A stretch of 45,437 nucleotides of DNA, from positions 1 to 45,437 of the forward strand of contig JAWXBI010000178.1 of assembly GCA_034439915.1 (NCBI GenBank), written 5' to 3'. The position numbers and the translations under genes were made by a program. This DNA is from JADJLQ01 sp034439915 (GTDB lineage: Bacteria; Bacteroidota; Bacteroidia; Chitinophagales; Saprospiraceae). The notes under the pieces were generated by a model. It was not told the origin of the DNA. It made no database searches and saw only the letters and a program-made list of their open reading frames with translations. Within the stretch, counting starts at the first letter, position 1. The number at the start of each line of letters is the position of its first letter. This document shows, in pieces, positions 1-7,415 of this stretch.

Positions 1-84
1 AATGACCTTGCACAAACGGAAGATTTTAAAGAGGGGGTGGATGCTTTTTTAGAAAAAAGAAAAGCGGTTTTCCATGGAAGGTAA
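1..84 (+). CDS. Enoyl-CoA hydratase/isomerase family protein, C-terminal fragment
   Basis: The first frame is open from the window edge to a TAA at 82-84 and encodes 27 residues. The C-terminal pattern DFKEGVDAFLEKRKAVFHGR is the characteristic tail of crotonase-fold enoyl-CoA hydratases (usual form: DF.EG..AFLEKRKP.F.GR). These enzymes hydrate 2-enoyl-CoA in fatty-acid or amino-acid degradation. The catalytic part lies outside the window, so substrate and paralogue cannot be assigned. The next gene is convergent, and the space between them holds only simple repeats. Confidence 0.75.
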   Translation, partial: NDLAQTEDFKEGVDAFLEKRKAVFHGR

Positions 85-89
85 GAGAG

Positions 90-194
90 GGTGAAAGGTG
101 AAAGGTGAAAGGTGAAAGGTGAAAGGTGAAAGGTGAAGGGTGAAGGGTTAAGGGTTAAGGGGTAAGGGTTAAGGGTTAAGGGTTAAAGGTTAAA
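90..194. repeat. Degenerating 7-bp tandem repeat (GGTGAAA to GGTTAAG)
   Basis: Fifteen consecutive 7-bp units run without loss of register. Six are GGTGAAA (90-131), two GGTGAAG (132-145), then GGTTAAG/GGGTAAG variants (146-180) and GGTTAAA (181-194), after which the register decays up to about 220. The variants are grouped in blocks, as expected from stepwise slippage expansion. The array lies between two convergent genes and is probably neutral or affects transcription ends. Confidence 0.9.
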
Positions 195-226
195 GGTAAA
201 GGGGTAAAGTGGGTTAAAGGTTGACA

Positions 227-250
227 AATTCAACAATTCAACAATTCAAC
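227..250. repeat. Three perfect copies of 8-bp AATTCAAC
   Basis: Three identical direct 8-bp units lie at 227-234, 235-242 and 243-250, ending two bases before the stop codon of the DUF1501 gene. This is a second, unrelated simple repeat in the same convergent intergenic space. Confidence 0.9.
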
Positions 251-252
251 CT

Positions 253-1671
253 TCAGGAAAATAGCTCTTTAATATGTTTTCCATGTCCGTCGGGGGTCGT
301 ATAGATAGGACGTCCTTCCACTTCATAATGGGTGTCCGGAGAAATTCCCAAGGCATGATAAATGGATTGATGCACCTGATCAATTACAATGGGTTCAGTG
401 ATTGCACTGAATGGCCTTTCCGTCGCGGTCTCGCCAATGACGAACCCTTTTTTGACACCGCCGCCCCAAAACAACATGCTGCACCCATCTGTAAAATGGC
501 GATGCATTCCATAATTTTTGAGGTCCTCCACTTTTTCTGGCACGTCCACCTGATCCAATACCTTCTGATCTGGTCTGCCTTCAATCAGCATATCCCGGCT
601 AAATTCGCTGGCCAAAATAACCAGGGTTCGATCCAATAAACCTTTTTCCTGCAAGTCTCTGATCAATTGACTGACTGGCCGGTCGATCAGGTTTTTCATC
701 GCTTTCAACCGTATATGGCCGTTTTCATGCGTATCCCAACCCAGGAAGGGCTCATATTCTGTGGTGACACTGATAAATCTGGCGCCTTGTTCAACCAGTC
801 TTCTGGCCATCAGGCAACCCAACCCAAACCTACCCGTATTGTATTCTTCATATGTTTTAGCAGGTTCTTCGTTCAAATTAAAAGCCTTGGCTTCGGGTGA
901 TTTAAGCAAGGCATAAGAATTTTCCATTGAACGGATCATAGATTCCTGTTGATAAGAAGTGGCCTTATGCAATGGGCCGGAAACTGCCAGTTCCTTAAAT
1001 AGCTTGTGGCGACTTTCAAACCGTCTCAGGTCCATGCCTTCGGGTGGTGAGATACTCTCTAATCCATTTGCAGGGTCAGGAATAATAAATGGCCCGTATT
1101 CAGAACCTAAAAAACCGGAGGAGTGGAACGCTTTTAATTCTTCACCTTCGCCGACGGTAAATCGTTGGCCAATATCAATAAAAGCAGGCATTACCGGGTG
1201 TTTAGGTCCGAGTTCTTTGGCGATCCATGCCCCGATATGCGGGGTTTGAATAGTTTGTGGTGGCTGGTAACACGTATGCCAGTGATATTGATGCCGGGTA
1301 TGTAATATGAATCCCAGGTCGGCTGCCCGGTAAGAACGAACCAGGGTGCCAAGATGCATCGTGTCAGCAATTCCTTCCAGGCCTTCGGTAAACCGGATAC
1401 CATCCAGGCTGGTCGGGATGGATGGGAAGGTAGTCAATACCTTTGCACTGAGCATTCCTTTCTTAAAAGGCGTATATTTTTTAGGGTCAAAAGTTTCGGT
1501 ATGTGACATTCCACCTGCCATCCAGAGTAAGATTACTGAATCAGCCGTAAGGGTATTTTTGGGTGCAGATTTACAGGAGGAAAAAAATGGAAGGGTAGGG
1601 AGGCTGGTCGCAAAGCCTGCCATGGTAGCCAATTTCATTTTTTCAATAAATTCCCTTCTGCCGTGGTCCAT
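253..1671 (-). CDS. DUF1501 domain-containing secreted protein
   Basis: A 472-residue protein of the DUF1501 family, a sulfatase/alkaline-phosphatase-like fold of unknown substrate. The N-terminus has a Tat-like leader: RRE at residues 5-7, a hydrophobic stretch, and SSCKS near 31-35 that could be a lipobox-like cleavage site. Family landmarks are the WMAGGMSHTETFDP block near residue 50, WDTHENGH near 313, ASEFSRD near 353 and the late block MHRHFTDGCSMLFWGGG. The gene begins three bases after the stop of the cytochrome-domain gene upstream on the same strand, so the two are translationally close and almost certainly one operon. This pairing is common in Planctomycetes and recurs in Bacteroidota. 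The leader predicts folded export to the periplasm. The biochemical role is not known. Confidence 0.9.
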   Translation of the reverse strand: MDHGRREFIEKMKLATMAGFATSLPTLPFFSSCKSAPKNTLTADSVILLWMAGGMSHTETFDPKKYTPFKKGMLSAKVLTTFPSIPTSLDGIRFTEGLEGIADTMHLGTLVRSYRAADLGFILHTRHQYHWHTCYQPPQTIQTPHIGAWIAKELGPKHPVMPAFIDIGQRFTVGEGEELKAFHSSGFLGSEYGPFIIPDPANGLESISPPEGMDLRRFESRHKLFKELAVSGPLHKATSYQQESMIRSMENSYALLKSPEAKAFNLNEEPAKTYEEYNTGRFGLGCLMARRLVEQGARFISVTTEYEPFLGWDTHENGHIRLKAMKNLIDRPVSQLIRDLQEKGLLDRTLVILASEFSRDMLIEGRPDQKVLDQVDVPEKVEDLKNYGMHRHFTDGCSMLFWGGGVKKGFVIGETATERPFSAITEPIVIDQVHQSIYHALGISPDTHYEVEGRPIYTTPDGHGKHIKELFS

Positions 1672-1674
1672 TGC

Positions 1675-4152
1675 TTAAATAAATTGAAATTCCGGTGAAA
1701 CAATGATAGCCCAAATCATATCGGCCACCGAATCCGCTGTCGGATTATTTTCAAAATATTTCATCATTTTATTTTTTTCTGTTTTTGAGGCCGGGCGCAC
1801 CATTAATTGCAGAAAAAGTTGATCGATGAAAACATCCGGTTGATTTCGATATTTTTCCAACCAACGAAGGGAGCCTTCCTGGATCCTCCGGTGCAATAAG
1901 GGGTCATTGGTCAATGCGATACATTGAAGTAGTCCGGGTTCTTCACTTCGACGCGAGGTGATGTTTTCGCGGGTAGGCCGTCCAAGGGCTTTAAGCAAGG
2001 GGTCTGCAGCTAAGAGGGAGGCCCGCGAAAACGATGAAAAAGATGCGGTATCAAAATTGAAACGCCTTAATTTTCCCCAATTGCTGTTGGAATAACTCCC
2101 ATACCGATGGACCATTGACCAGGCTGTATCTGCGAATTTTAGTTTCTTCCAATGGTCAAGATCGTTGACTTTTGAGGATACCCACGTAGTGTCGGAGTAT
2201 ACATTAACAGTGTCACCATTGACCCCAATGGCACGTAAATGAAATAATACTCCGGATGGATTGGGCAATTTGCCTTTGTTGACCGCCTGAATGGCGAAAA
2301 TATTTTTCCCTTTTTTCAATTGCTGGCTAAGGTCCAGAATTTGAATGTGCCGATAGTCCGATCCCTCCGCCAATAGTTGTTCATTCAGATAACATTGAAA
2401 TTCATCATCTGCTGTCAATCTCAATTCAGCTTTTTGTATTGAAGGTAAATTGATGATTCTGCGCAGAAACACCGTATCCGGTTTGGGCAGGGTAATCCTG
2501 TCAAAATCTTTGTCCGGATACCAAATCCAATAGGCGGGAATAGTATAACCGGCCGGATCAAACGATACTCCGGGATACATGGGCTGAATAGTGGCACTTA
2601 GAGCATCCAGCATTTGTTCTGCATGCAGTCTTCGGATAGCTGGACCTTTAAACACAAAGCCAGGATTGCACATTTCATCATACGTACCATAGTCCACGGG
2701 TTGAGACTGGTATATCCGACTGGTCAGGATATATTGGATAAAGTCTTTGATATTTCCTTGATTGTCCCTGAATTCAGCAGCTAAAAAATCGAGCAGATCC
2801 TGGCTCCAGGGTTTCTGATCCATCTCATCTACTTTACCGATGATACCACGGCCCATCAGTTGTGCCCATACCCGGTTTACAAATGTCCGGTACAATCTTC
2901 CATTAGATGGTTTGACCAAAAGATCCGACAGTTCGGCCAACCTGTCATTCAAACTGTCCGCAGTTATTGCACCCAGTTGGGGATAAATAAATGATGGCTG
3001 GGCCCTGATTCCCATAGCCACATCACAACGGTGCATTTCCAGTGGTTGCCGGGCAAAAACACTGGCAAAACCATAGGATTGTTCCAGTGAAAAATTGTTG
3101 ACAAAACTATTATGACAGGAGGCACATTTGAGATTCATGCCTAATAAAGCCTGAGATACATTTTGAGCAGCCTGCATTTCAGGACTTTGGCTCGAATTTA
3201 CTTCTCCCCGCCACTGGATACCTTGTATAAACCCTGCAGAACCGGGATGCGGGTTAATCAGACTCCTCACGATTTCAATATAACTACTGTCTTTTTTTAG
3301 CGAATTATAGAGCCAATTTGATATTTGTTTACGCCCTCCGGTGATAAATCCAGTGCCGGAATAATCGTTTCTCAAAAGATCATTCCAAAAACTCATCCAG
3401 TGCAGGGCATAATTTTCGTCATCATTCAATAATTGTTGGATGAGTTCATTTCTTTTGTTTGGTTTAGTATCCTGAATAAATTGATCTACAGCTGAAGGAA
3501 CGGGGAGTAGTCCGGTAATATCCAGGTAAACTTTTCGGATAAATTGGTGGTCTGATAAAGGTTTGGGCCACTTAATGCGTTGTTGCTTAAAATAAGGATG
3601 GATAAAGCGATCGATATCATGATCTGAAGCGGTTTTTGAGGCTGGCAATTCCGGTTTAATCAAACGGAGCGGAGCTTCATAAAAAAGTTTAATCGTACTG
3701 TCTACCCAATAGGCCCCGTGGTCAATCCAGGTTGCGATAGCATTGATTTGCAAAGGAGATAAGGCGGTGCCTTTAGGGGGCATAGCATCTTTATCTCCTC
3801 TGGGTAGCTTTAATCTGCGTATAATGTCACTTTTTGCACTCTGTCCCTTGACTAAAATTTCACCATCTTCACCACCGGCCAGCACCCCTTCATAATGATC
3901 GAGTGCAAGTTCCCCTTTCCTTTTTTCCGAGCTATGACATTGAAAACATTTGTGGGTCCAGATCGCCCTGATCTTGATATTGAGGGCGGACAATAATGCC
4001 TGATTTACCTCCTTACCGCTGCGGTTTATTTTTTGAAGCAATTCCATCAACTCCGGGTCTTCCTTCAAATCAGGTGCCCTATGATTTACCGCAAGAAAAC
4101 CAATCAGAATAATATTAAGTAAAAGCAGTAAAACCGTATACTTGGAAGACAT
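1675..4152 (-). CDS. PSCyt1/DUF1549/DUF1553 domain-containing cytochrome-like protein
   Basis: An 825-residue protein. A hydrophobic segment at about residues 6-22 anchors or exports it. Next comes a Planctomycete-type cytochrome c domain with haem motif CFQCH at 69-73 and a MPPKG Met-ligand region near 122. The DUF1549 region follows and carries a second CASCH haem-type motif. The DUF1553 region carries a beta-rich insertion around residues 570-660 that resembles a carbohydrate-binding-like sandwich. DUF1549/DUF1553 proteins are nearly always encoded beside DUF1501 proteins, as here. The pair is generally suspected of acting on polymers in the periplasm, but no reaction is established. Two haem motifs suggest redox activity or electron transfer to the partner. 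Confidence 0.88.
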   Translation of the reverse strand: MSSKYTVLLLLLNIILIGFLAVNHRAPDLKEDPELMELLQKINRSGKEVNQALLSALNIKIRAIWTHKCFQCHSSEKRKGELALDHYEGVLAGGEDGEILVKGQSAKSDIIRRLKLPRGDKDAMPPKGTALSPLQINAIATWIDHGAYWVDSTIKLFYEAPLRLIKPELPASKTASDHDIDRFIHPYFKQQRIKWPKPLSDHQFIRKVYLDITGLLPVPSAVDQFIQDTKPNKRNELIQQLLNDDENYALHWMSFWNDLLRNDYSGTGFITGGRKQISNWLYNSLKKDSSYIEIVRSLINPHPGSAGFIQGIQWRGEVNSSQSPEMQAAQNVSQALLGMNLKCASCHNSFVNNFSLEQSYGFASVFARQPLEMHRCDVAMGIRAQPSFIYPQLGAITADSLNDRLAELSDLLVKPSNGRLYRTFVNRVWAQLMGRGIIGKVDEMDQKPWSQDLLDFLAAEFRDNQGNIKDFIQYILTSRIYQSQPVDYGTYDEMCNPGFVFKGPAIRRLHAEQMLDALSATIQPMYPGVSFDPAGYTIPAYWIWYPDKDFDRITLPKPDTVFLRRIINLPSIQKAELRLTADDEFQCYLNEQLLAEGSDYRHIQILDLSQQLKKGKNIFAIQAVNKGKLPNPSGVLFHLRAIGVNGDTVNVYSDTTWVSSKVNDLDHWKKLKFADTAWSMVHRYGSYSNSNWGKLRRFNFDTASFSSFSRASLLAADPLLKALGRPTRENITSRRSEEPGLLQCIALTNDPLLHRRIQEGSLRWLEKYRNQPDVFIDQLFLQLMVRPASKTEKNKMMKYFENNPTADSVADMIWAIIVSPEFQFI

Positions 4153-4341
4153 GGATCACAGCAGGTTTATCGCCATTAAGATAGAAAAGAATTTCACAAC
4201 TAACCAGACATGGAAAAATAAGACCCCCATGAACTAAGACAGATTTGGGGCCATGATTAAAAGGACTGCCTAATTATGAGCATCAGCGGTATTAATAATT
4301 CATCCAGGCAAACGTAAACCCGCGTACTTATAATTCGTATT

Positions 4342-5712
4342 CTAACTTATCCCCATCCCGGGAATGGAAGGGGAGGAAATATCCAGTTCTAGCCTGTTTT
4401 TAATGTCATCCTCATCAGCTTTACAAGCAACCCCTTTTCCGGTTTTTTCGATCATACAATAATCTGAATCAAGGTCCCCAACGACCACTGCGTCCTGGAT
4501 TTGAATGCCGAATTTTTGAAGCATTTTTAAAAGCACATTCGTTTTACACACCGGATGATTGCAAATACTGTCCTGGCCTTTTAAAAAATAGGAAGGGATT
4601 TTAATTTCCCCGGTGCAGATGCTCTTCGAGAACTCCAGCTCGTTAGCAATAGAAAAATCCATTCCCAGTTTATTCTTGATGTGATTGGTAATGATATCAT
4701 AACTGTCGGAAATGATCCCGACAATAAACCCCCTGCGTTTGAGATCAATGATCGTTTCGACAGCTCCGGAGACAATCGGTATACCATCGACGACCTGCAA
4801 GATCTGATCCAATGATTTATCGATCAGGAGGTTGGCTACCTGTCTGGCCAGGATGAAAGGATTTCGTTCATTAGATTGAATTTCTTTCAACTCTTCGAGC
4901 AGTCCAAAAGAACCTGCAAAATGATCGATGAATTTTCCTTTGATGATCGTATCATCCATATCAAAAACGACGATTTTATCCAGTTTAGCCAGGTTGGCCT
5001 GGTCCGCCACATCCAACTGTGATCTTAGATGAGATGCCCATATCGATTCATCCATTTCCAGGTTTGGAATATTGACACCCGCTTTGAGTATAATGGTTTG
5101 GGCAACTTCTTTGCTCATTTTACCCAGGGCTTCCCAGGGTTTGCTTTTGTTTTTAATATAACCGATATCGACCTGCAGGGTAGGGATATTCAATTTAAAA
5201 TGGTCAATAAGGATCCCGATATCGACCCCATAGTCGTTTCGAAAATCAAAATCTTTGAGGATGGATTTTCTACCGGCAATCATTCCACTGAGGGGCTGTT
5301 CAAAATTTACCAGTGCGGGGAAAAAAAGGCTCATCAAAGGTTTAGCCACCAACTCCGTTACCCGGCCAGCATTCCGGTTAAACTTTGATTTGACAAACTG
5401 GGCTTCGCCATTTATGATGGGTGCCGTCAATAGTCGAATGGTATCAGCAGGATAAGGATCAATATCGCCGTCCAGAAAAACAACTATTTCGTTGTGGGCA
5501 CACAACACCCCTTCCCGCATACTGGCACCCTTGCCCAATTGGGTACTGGTGATGACCGTTGCGCCATGTGCACGGGCTATGGATACCGTTTGATCCAGTG
5601 ATTTGTCGTCTACTACAATGATCTCAGAAACGTCAGGATGTCCTTGCGCAAATTGGATCACTGAGGCGATGTGTTCTTCTTCATTCAAAGTGGGTATAAT
5701 TACGGTAATCAT
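4342..5712 (-). CDS. GpgS-like glycosyltransferase fused to HAD phosphatase (predicted glucosylglycerate synthesis)
   Basis: A 456-residue protein from the ATG at 5712; an in-frame ATG at 5736 would add eight residues, but MITVIIPTLNEE is the canonical glycosyltransferase start. Residues 2-217 are a GT-A domain with a D81-G-D83-I-D85 metal motif. The segments GRVTELVAKP (116-125), QPLSG (139-143) and DYGVDIGILID (160-170) closely resemble glucosyl-3-phosphoglycerate synthases (GT81). Residues about 246-452 form a HAD phosphatase with DMDDT (D251, D253), a SDS motif and GDLDSD. Synthase and phosphatase in one chain would convert NDP-glucose and 3-phosphoglycerate into glucosylglycerate, a compatible solute. 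One caution: the position of the GpgS metal-binding His in the HRN block appears to be Asn188. A polyprenyl-phosphate glycosyltransferase role cannot be excluded. Confidence 0.72.
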   Translation of the reverse strand: MITVIIPTLNEEEHIASVIQFAQGHPDVSEIIVVDDKSLDQTVSIARAHGATVITSTQLGKGASMREGVLCAHNEIVVFLDGDIDPYPADTIRLLTAPIINGEAQFVKSKFNRNAGRVTELVAKPLMSLFFPALVNFEQPLSGMIAGRKSILKDFDFRNDYGVDIGILIDHFKLNIPTLQVDIGYIKNKSKPWEALGKMSKEVAQTIILKAGVNIPNLEMDESIWASHLRSQLDVADQANLAKLDKIVVFDMDDTIIKGKFIDHFAGSFGLLEELKEIQSNERNPFILARQVANLLIDKSLDQILQVVDGIPIVSGAVETIIDLKRRGFIVGIISDSYDIITNHIKNKLGMDFSIANELEFSKSICTGEIKIPSYFLKGQDSICNHPVCKTNVLLKMLQKFGIQIQDAVVVGDLDSDYCMIEKTGKGVACKADEDDIKNRLELDISSPSIPGMGIS

Positions 5713-5754
5713 AATAAGTAGTTTTAAATGATTCAAATGGATAACTATACTTAC

Positions 5755-5772
5755 CCGGATCCATTGATCCGG
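5755..5772. promoter_or_regulatory. Perfect 7-bp inverted repeat upstream of the GT-HAD gene
   Basis: CCGGATC (5755-5761) and GATCCGG (5766-5772) flank a 4-base loop, 43 bases upstream of the ATG at 5712. It could be an operator or a leader hairpin. No poly-T run follows, so it is not a convincing terminator. Confidence 0.4.
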
Positions 5773-5929
5773 TGTTAATAATTTTCAAATTAACAGGATT
5801 ATAACGAAGAATTGATCAGTGGAGTATTTATTAATATTTTTTTAATGTTTGATGTAAACCTTTCAAATGCGGTTGGTTTTTTGATTTCCTTGTTGAATCA
5901 AAATATCTACCGTCATAGGAGTTACCGGA

Positions 5930-6322
5930 TTAATGTTTTTCATCTTTACACAATCCGACTACATCATGAAATACATCATGCAGAGCAGCAAGTGATTTGG
6001 TAATTTGCGGGTCAGTGGCCTTGTTGGATTGAATGACTTTGTCCAGGGCTTTGCTGTCTTTGTTCAAATGTTTTACCGCTTTGCGTATTGCCGGTGAATC
6101 AAAATCGGTTGGAATAGTTGATTTTGCTACCAAGCCGGCTTGCGTTTTTAATTCCCCGGAGCGTTTTTTAATAGGTTCAAGGTTTCCGTCTTCTGAAGGA
6201 TGAAAAGTCTGAGCCATCACTTTATGGTATTCATCCAGGGCCGGCCACTTGGAAAAAATGGACTGGCTATACGCTGTAATCGAAAAGAATAAAATGGTCA
6301 AAAGAGTAAGAATGTTTTTCAT
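5930..6322 (-). CDS. Small secreted helical protein of unknown function
   Basis: A 130-residue protein with a clear Sec signal peptide (positively charged MKN, hydrophobic core, cleavage after about AYSQ, residue 20). The mature part is predicted mostly alpha-helical, rich in Lys, Ala and His, and ends with a HDVFHDVVGLCKDEKH segment that has three His and one Cys. The pattern resembles helical-bundle periplasmic proteins that bind metals or haem, but there is no CxxCH motif and I do not recognise the family. The gene is single and divergent from the HtrA-like gene. It has its own complete promoter (6349-6379). Confidence 0.8.
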   Translation of the reverse strand: MKNILTLLTILFFSITAYSQSIFSKWPALDEYHKVMAQTFHPSEDGNLEPIKKRSGELKTQAGLVAKSTIPTDFDSPAIRKAVKHLNKDSKALDKVIQSNKATDPQITKSLAALHDVFHDVVGLCKDEKH

Positions 6323-6348
6323 TGAATAGATGATTATTTATTATGGAG

Positions 6349-6379
6349 CAAAAGTAAGGGTTTAATAGTTTAGGTCAAA
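6349..6379 (-). promoter_or_regulatory. Bacteroidota-type promoter TTTG-N19-TACTTTTG
   Basis: On the minus strand, TTTG (6379-6376) is followed after exactly 19 bases by TACTTTTG (6356-6349), a perfect match to the Bacteroidota consensus of a -33 TTTG and a -7 TAnnTTTG. Transcription would start near 6342, giving a leader of about 20 bases before the ATG of the small secreted protein at 6322. Confidence 0.75.
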
Positions 6380-6421
6380 GGTTGAGGTTGAGCCCCGATC
6401 TGTCGGGGGAGGTTGAGGAGG
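6380..6421. repeat. GGTTGA simple repeats interrupted by a GC hairpin
   Basis: Copies of GGTTGA occur on both sides of a hairpin whose arms CCCCGA (6393-6398) and TCGGGG (6403-6408) are perfect around a TCTG loop. The element sits between two divergent genes, just upstream of the -33 box of the minus-strand promoter. Confidence 0.7.
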
Positions 6422-6477
6422 ATGGGTTGTAAACTTTATTTTGACCCCGGTTGTTTCTTTTTGAAAGTTAAATCAAT

Positions 6478-7407
6478 ATGGATTTTTATTCAGAAATGAT
6501 CATTCAAGCTGTGGACAAGGTAAAATCTGCGGTGGTGAAAATTGAACGACTGACCGATCAGAAGAATAAAAAAATGCCGGCAGGTGTCGGCTCGGGGTTT
6601 TTATTTTCTTCAGATGGCCTGTTGTTTACTAACAGCCATGTTATTCATCAGGCTAAATCGATCCGTGTTACCCTTCATGACGGGAGCTTTTATCATGCGC
6701 ATATTTTAGGTGAGGATCCGGCAACCGATTTGGCCATACTGAAGATTTCAGCCCCTGATTTTACTCCGGTTGAACTGGGTGATTCTGAAAAACTCAGAGT
6801 GGGACAATTGGTGATCGCTATAGGTAATCCATTAGGACTCCAGCATACCGTGACGGCCGGGATCGTCAGTGCCCTTGGGCGCACGATGCAGAGTTTTGAT
6901 GGACATCCAATGGATTCTATTATACAGACGGATGCAGCACTCAATCCGGGCAATTCGGGCGGGCCATTAATCAATGCATCTGGTCAGGTGGTTGGCGTAA
7001 ACACGGCCGTAGTCAACGGCGCTCAAGGCCTTTGTTTTTCAGTCAGCATCAATACGGCCAAAGAAATTGCCAATCAATTGATTCGGCATGGCAAGGTTAA
7101 AAGGGCTTACCTGGGCATCTCGATGCAACAAATCGATTTGATCCCAAAATTGAGATCCATGAATAATTTAAAAAATCAAAGTGCCTTGTTCATCACGCAG
7201 ATTGCCAAAAACAGTCCGGCAGAGAAAGCAGGATTATTGGATGGGGATATCGTCATTGAATTTAATGATCGGATCATTGAAACTTCAGACCAGTTGTATA
7301 AAGCATTGACCACGGATAAAATTGGACTTTTTCAATACATTGCAGTGTTGCGGAATAATATTAAGCGTGAATTCAAAATTACGCCTGCGGAGAAAAAAGC
7401 AGCATAG
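6478..7407 (+). CDS. Trypsin-like serine protease with PDZ domain (HtrA/DegP-like, S1C), apparently cytoplasmic
   Basis: A 309-residue protein. The protease domain (about 1-200) has a complete triad: His54 in TNSHVI, Asp84 in ATDLAIL and Ser160 in GNSGGPL. A single PDZ domain covers about 210-300 (YLGISM, NSPAEKAGLLDGDIV). The family degrades or chaperones misfolded proteins. Unlike normal periplasmic DegP/DegS, the chain starts directly with a protease-domain helix and has neither signal peptide nor membrane anchor. A cytoplasmic location is therefore inferred, as for other short leaderless S1C proteases. There is no good alternative upstream start. It ends 8 bases from the convergent mltG gene. 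Confidence 0.9.
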   Translation: MDFYSEMIIQAVDKVKSAVVKIERLTDQKNKKMPAGVGSGFLFSSDGLLFTNSHVIHQAKSIRVTLHDGSFYHAHILGEDPATDLAILKISAPDFTPVELGDSEKLRVGQLVIAIGNPLGLQHTVTAGIVSALGRTMQSFDGHPMDSIIQTDAALNPGNSGGPLINASGQVVGVNTAVVNGAQGLCFSVSINTAKEIANQLIRHGKVKRAYLGISMQQIDLIPKLRSMNNLKNQSALFITQIAKNSPAEKAGLLDGDIVIEFNDRIIETSDQLYKALTTDKIGLFQYIAVLRNNIKREFKITPAEKKAA

Positions 7408-7415
7408 TGGCGGGA

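Noticed and set aside
90..220. CRISPR-like or minisatellite array
   Set aside because: The repeats are 7 bp without spacers, so it is a simple tandem repeat and not CRISPR.
5812..6003. 63-codon plus-strand frame overlapping the small secreted protein gene
   Set aside because: It overlaps the 3' end of a gene with signal peptide and promoter on the other strand; it has no features of its own.
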